A stretch of 21,151 nucleotides of DNA. It comes from Chara braunii. Its lineage: Eukaryota; Streptophyta; Charophyceae; Charales; Characeae. The notes beneath the pieces are model-generated. The model saw only the letters and a program-made list of their open reading frames with translations. It was not told the origin of the DNA and made no database searches. Shown piece by piece: positions 17,370 to 21,151 of the stretch. The stretch covers positions 3,624,124 through 3,645,274 of the forward strand of contig BFEA01000035.1 of NCBI GenBank assembly GCA_003427395.1, given 5' to 3'. Position 1 is the first letter of the stretch. Every line of letters begins with the position of its first letter. The position numbers were made by a program, and so were the translations under genes.

Positions 17370-17980
17370 ATGCTAGACCATTCGGCTTGGAAACAATGTT
17401 CAGCGTGCCTTAAGATATACACGAATAGGTTGCACTAGTACTTCTCTCTTCTTTGGGCATATGACTACACCATTCGACTTGGAAACAATGCCTAACCGCC
17501 CTCAACTGTTTAATATCCAAATCTGTAATATTTTTCTGACTTTGTTCTCAAAAGAAAATGCAAATATGAGTAGGGGACTGAACCATTCGGCTTGGAAACA
17601 ATGTTTAGCTTGCCCAGACTATTTTCAATTATACTCTGTAATTTTCCTTCCCTTCTAAGTGATATGGCTTAACGCTGGACCATTCGGCTTGGAAACAATG
17701 CCCAACTGTCAGTTCACATGCAAATATAAGTAAAATATTTTCTTTTATACTCAGTTTATACTTATGTGCGTGGTTTTCAGGCTAAACCATTCAGCTTAGA
17801 AACAATGCTCAGCCTTAGACCAAAATCCTCCCTCAAAACAAAGCAAAAACTGTGTACCCTTCACATCAGGCAAACCCTCAGAAAATAGACATAGCAACCA
17901 GACCATTCAACTTAGAAGCCCTTCAGAAAACAACCAAATAAATATAGCCCTTGGTCATTCAACTTAGAAACAATGCCCAG
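17370..17980. repeat. Constant-loop hairpin array of copy B (about 7 units)
   Basis: The core CATTCGGCTTGGAAACAATG or a variant starts near 17379, 17471, 17584, 17681, 17788, 17904 and 17956. The core itself starts CATT and ends AATG, a short inverted repeat. Flanking arms pair weakly to moderately, for example AGGCT with AGCCT around 17788 and CTGAA with TTTAG around 17584. The array holds the same place as the copy A array but has a different core. Confidence 0.75.
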
Positions 17981-18239
17981 TCTTTGGTTGACCCAGTCAA
18001 ACGCATGCAGTGTGCCTTCCTCCCACCTTCCCCCAGTTCATCCCTTAGTCTGCTTTCAGTCGAAATAAAGAGAAACTTAAGCTTTTCAAACATATTCCCT
18101 CCATTCAAACTGATTATTCATGAACAAAAGCAAGAATCATAGGGGAAACACATGCATACAATCGGTCAAAGTAAGGGGAGATAGTCAAACAGGGGTAATA
18201 CGGGGTCATACAGATGGAGAAAGGTATACCTGTCAGTTC

Positions 18240-18350
18240 CCTGCCTCCAGAACCTCGCCTAGGTTTCGGCAGGGCTCCCGCAATCGGTGGGTGGACTCCC
18301 CACAAAGTCTTAATGCGGTCTTACGGGTTGCAATCCCGCCTGCCACCTTC
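18240..18350. other. Terminal hairpin group of copy B
   Basis: AACCT-cgcct-AGGTT (core of 18250-18266) lies within an outer CCCTGCC...GGCAGGG stem, followed by GTGGG...CCCAC and a weaker ACGGG...CCCG. It is aligned base for base with copy A, where the first stem reads GGACTC/GAGTCC. Confidence 0.75.
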
Positions 18351-18582
18351 CTCTCAGAACAAGACTAGACTTAGAGTAAGAAGGACAGAAGGAGGGGTCT
18401 GAGACTCTCGAGGTACAGGAAAGGGACCGACTCAACTCCTAGGAGAGGGCCTTGATACCTTCACTCGCCTGAGGGTCCCACAATGGCGGCCAAATTGTGC
18501 AGCAGCTTGATCAGGTCGCAGTCAACACGCACCACAAGCAGCGCTAACGAGTCTCCAAATCGCAGCAAAGACCCCCCCCCCC

Positions 18583-19074
18583 TTCCTTGCAGAGAAAGAG
18601 TTCTCAGTCCATCCTCCCCTCGTTACGCCTGGGCTATGGATACTCCACGCGCCGCCCTTGAGATAACCCGTCTATACCTTACTTACTTGGATGTAACTGG
18701 CTCCGCGCACTAACCAACCCCACAAGCATCGCGGAAGACACACAAGCACTATGTCGGTCAGAAAAAAGCTAAGCAGCGTTGGGATTGTTGCGCTGCACAA
18801 TAAACACTAGCGGCCAGTACAACCGCCTGTGCAGCCTTTGAATCACAAGCTGTGATCGAACACATAGTCCAGACTGCTCAAAACGATACATCAACCCTGA
18901 TCGCGAACAGCGAAGCCCAACAACTTGGCGACCAGTGGACTTGGTGGGCGCAGCCAGCTGTTAGGTCCGTCAGTCCGTTATCCCCGTTACCCTTGTTATG
19001 ATCACGAAAATCATAGGGATGCAGAGCAGGAGGGCGTGGGCAGCTCCATCAGTGGAGGGTAGGGCCGACGACAA
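18583..19074. other. Spacer without recognised gene
   Basis: Nothing with coding or RNA-gene character is seen. The words gttaggtccgtcagtccgttatcc near 18960 could be an element end, but nothing confirms it. Confidence 0.5.
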
Positions 19075-19189
19075 TCAGCCGCGCTCGCCAAAAACGAGTC
19101 TTCCGCTGGAACACGAGCCAGATGCCCCGTAACTTCGACTCCTGACTTGGTCGTACTGCCCACAGTGAGCCCTGGCTTTGTTATTCAGT

Positions 19190-19429
19190 TCACACCGCTG
19201 CCCGACCCTCCGTTTCATCACGTTTTGTTCGTCCTTCCAACAACGCCAGCCGCTCCTCAGGCACTTTAAGGTTGCAAGCCGCAGCCCGACACTCGGTCTC
19301 TTTCTCCACGGCTCGGACCTCTGAAGTAAGTTCGTCTCTTTCTCTGGTCTCACTCTCCCCCTTGATAAATCTGGCCGAAAACTCGGCCAGGCTCGTGGTA
19401 TAGTAAGCGTAACACGAAGCATCGAACAT
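19190..19429 (-). pseudogene. Short decayed coding fragment, coiled-coil-like
   Basis: From an ATG at 19429 the frame gives 79 codons. After a hydrophobic start comes a charged helical stretch (EFSARFIKGESETRERDELT, then SEVRAVEKETECRAAA, then EERLALLEGRTKRDE) with heptad-like Leu/Val/Ala spacing. This is typical of a coiled coil and unlike random frames. It stops at 19190; a neighbouring frame continues with other polar sequence. About 230 bp upstream the minus strand has CTATATAGG (19661-19669), a possible TATA box. It may be a remnant of a retroelement gag or a host gene; no family is assigned. Confidence 0.35.
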
Positions 19430-19746
19430 AGGTGCTAACAGGCAGGTCGCCTAAATGTCGGTGACCAAACGCAGCTACCAAGGCCAAGGCTGAGATGGTT
19501 ATTCCCAAGACAGTAGCTCAAACCAGACGAATCCAACAAGGAATCTTTTCGAGGGAGGACACCACGACGAGGAATCGGGAGCGCGAAAGGCAGATAGCTC
19601 CTTGATGATCGAGGATTGCCCCAACATGTAGTTGGCGCTACAGAGACAAAGGAGAAGAGCCCTATATAGATGGTCGCGTGACAGAAACGGCTAGCCAAGT
19701 GCTAATAACAAATGACTCCGAGCGTAGTGGTCCTCGATCTAGCATA

Positions 19747-19787
19747 CAAAAAAGAAAAGAAAAGAAAAAAAAAAATAAAAAAAAAAT
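19747..19787 (+). repeat. A-rich tract
   Basis: About 40 bases are nearly all A with a few G and T. It could be the tail of a non-LTR retroposon on the plus strand, but no SINE or LINE body is recognised to its left. Confidence 0.7.
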
Positions 19788-19929
19788 GAATCTTCCGCTA
19801 AAACGCGGAAATATACGTTGCCACAGTAAGGCCTCCTTCCTGAGCACAACCTGCGGTAATGTCTCCGGCCAAACTAACATCCTAACGCAAAAACTAACGC
19901 TACCACTGCATTCGCCTACCATCTAAGCC

Positions 19930-20340
19930 CCCACTTTAGCTCTTTCCTCAGCTAATTTCGTCGATACTCCAGTAATATTGTCGACTATCTATCTCCTCTA
20001 TCTCCTTCCCCACCATAGCTTCACGCACTAGCTTTCCGTACTAACTCATTTTCTACTAACTCAACGACCGAACTAACCTCGTATTATTGGTCGCCATAGC
20101 CTAACACCCCGATTTCAGATCTTTCTTTGCCCAATTCTATTGAGAATCGGGCGAGATATGTCTTTTTCCTTCGTCTTCTTTCCTTCGTCCGCCATCTCCC
20201 GCGCACCGCTTTCACTACTAACCTCCCTTTCTACTAACTTTCTTCTAAAACTGACTTCATCTTCGTGTTCGCCGACCCCTAAAACCTCCGAAGCGGCTCT
20301 TCCCTCACTCGTTTCCATTCATTGTCGGAGGAGAAACCTC
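19930..20340. repeat. Diverged tandem repeat family, right block
   Basis: The words cgtactaactcattttctactaactcaacgac, cgaactaacc, caccccgatttcagat and the terminal hairpin GCCC-a-ATTC...GAAT-c-GGGC (20129-20152) followed by gaga repeat the plan seen at 13150-13800. A further diverged unit runs to about 20340. No gene is seen. Confidence 0.55.
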
Positions 20341-21000
20341 CTTTTCTGCCCAGCCATATCCACTCTTTCCCCACCCCAGTTTGCGAATGGACCCGGCACA
20401 AGTTCGCGTCCGGGTGCATTGCCCCCCTTTCTACGTCCGTACCTCGCTCCTCTTGCTCACTGCTCCTCGTCTCCTTCGCTTCCCGCTAGGCCGCCGACTG
20501 CCCACTATCCCAGACACCACAAGAACGGGGATTGGATACAGACAGCAGGACAGTGTCCGCGGTCGATATCCGCTAAGGAGTGTTCGAAAACAACCCTCCC
20601 CCCCAGAAAATGGATGACGCTGAAGTGCGTGGCCGTTGCTAGGCCATCGAACGACTCCCATTCCTCGACGAGTAGGAGGTGACGAGCCTATTGCGCTGCC
20701 AACGACGTGTGCCCCCAGGCGTAATAAGCCTAGTGGCACCCGACGAGCCGTCCGACAGCTCCAGCTATCCTGAAGGCAACTTGGGAGGGAACTACCTACT
20801 GTGGATGGTTCACTCAGCCTTTCGCCCCTTCTTCAAACCCATCTTAACCGACTGGCAAATCCGTTCTCCGCGCTGTCCCATGGGCACTCCCGGGTCTTTG
20901 CTGTGCCATTCCACAGACGTCCCCCTTCCCTGAGGGGCCGTAATGTTATCGGTTAGTGCCTGACCCGTATCGCCCACCTGCTGTTGGGTGCAGATCCCGC
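20341..21000. other. Spacer without recognised gene
   Basis: Several overlapping frames of 67 to 180 codons exist, but they are low in complexity, overlap on both strands and show no domain. Confidence 0.5.
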
Positions 21001-21151
21001 CATAGCCAACCACCTCACACCACAGCCAACCACCTCACACCATCTTCCTCCTCCAACTTCTTCACCCATCCACCATAACCAACCACCTCGCACCTTCTCC
21101 CTCCTCCATCTTCTTCACCCATCCACCATAGCCAACCACCTCGCACCTTCT
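21001..21151. repeat. 53-bp tandem repeat, continues beyond window
   Basis: The word agccaaccacctc (or aaccaaccacctc) starts at 21004, 21024, 21077 and 21130. The last two intervals are 53 bp with near-identical pyrimidine-rich filler (cttctccctcctcc, cttcttcacccatccacc). The first interval is 20 bp, a truncated unit. The array runs off the right edge. Confidence 0.85.

Larger units (their letters stand above)
15630..18582. repeat. Copy B of the hairpin-dense non-coding element
   Basis: Copy B has the same order of landmarks as copy A in a shorter form. It lacks the second TATA-like module and has three rather than five double-stem units. Its array uses a different loop core. It ends in the block containing caatggcggccaaat (about 18482) and a C11 run at 18572-18582. 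AT content is higher than in copy A in places, and many differences are C/T or G/A, which fits decay of methylated DNA. Confidence 0.8.

Noticed and set aside
19678-19926. An 82-codon plus-strand frame through the A-rich tract
   Set aside because: Its length depends on the poly-A run read as lysines, and nothing else suggests a gene.
20140-20682. A 180-codon plus-strand frame rich in Ser and Pro
   Set aside because: It starts inside the tandem repeat block, is low in complexity and overlaps frames on both strands.

Overview
The window looks like repeat-rich, gene-poor nuclear DNA of a streptophyte (plant or charophyte green alga). Three things point there. One is a Ty3/Gypsy element primed by a plant-type tRNA-Asp primer binding site. 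Another is a set of U6 snRNA-like sequences, two of which keep a plant-like 5' stem-loop. The third is the Gag wording, which resembles, from memory, retroelement proteins predicted in the charophyte Chara. The genus is an inference; I could not search a database. No intact host protein gene was found.

Bases 1 to about 8,390 are a decayed LTR retrotransposon on the minus strand. From right to left it has a 5' LTR (from 7866), a tRNA-Asp PBS (7846-7863), a leader, and one long gag-pol frame: Gag capsid, CCHC zinc knuckle, proline/acid-rich linker, protease, reverse transcriptase, RNase H, and integrase with DD35E and a GPY module. The frame runs from 7464 to 893 and carries 11 in-frame stops and 3 frameshifts, so it cannot make a polyprotein. 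Downstream of pol is an extra ORF (688 to the left edge) that itself looks Gag-like. The 3' LTR lies outside the window.

Bases 8,395-12,550 (copy A) and 15,630-18,582 (copy B) are two diverged copies of one large non-coding element. It is crowded with short inverted repeats. Between A and B many stems changed on both arms so that pairing is kept. The element has a TATA-like module with an upstream hairpin, a cassette of identical palindromes, a series of roughly 110-bp double-stem hairpins, and an array of hairpins with a constant loop and unit-specific arms. The loop differs between A and B. A motif like an LTR end plus PBS lies inside each copy, in the same orientation and wording as in the Ty3 element, so A and B may be non-autonomous LTR-element derivatives.

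Between the copies lie unresolved bases (12,558-12,811), a repeat family with its own covarying hairpin (about 13,150-13,800), and five, perhaps six, degenerate U6 snRNA-like units on the minus strand at about 150-175 bp spacing (13,913-14,770). To the right of copy B are a short decayed coding fragment (about 19,190-19,429), an A-rich tract, further members of the 13.2-13.8 kb repeat family (about 19,930-20,340), and a 53-bp tandem repeat running off the right edge. The parts form mobile-element and satellite-like DNA rather than a pathway. The structured A/B elements and the U6-like array are the parts most likely to be undescribed.
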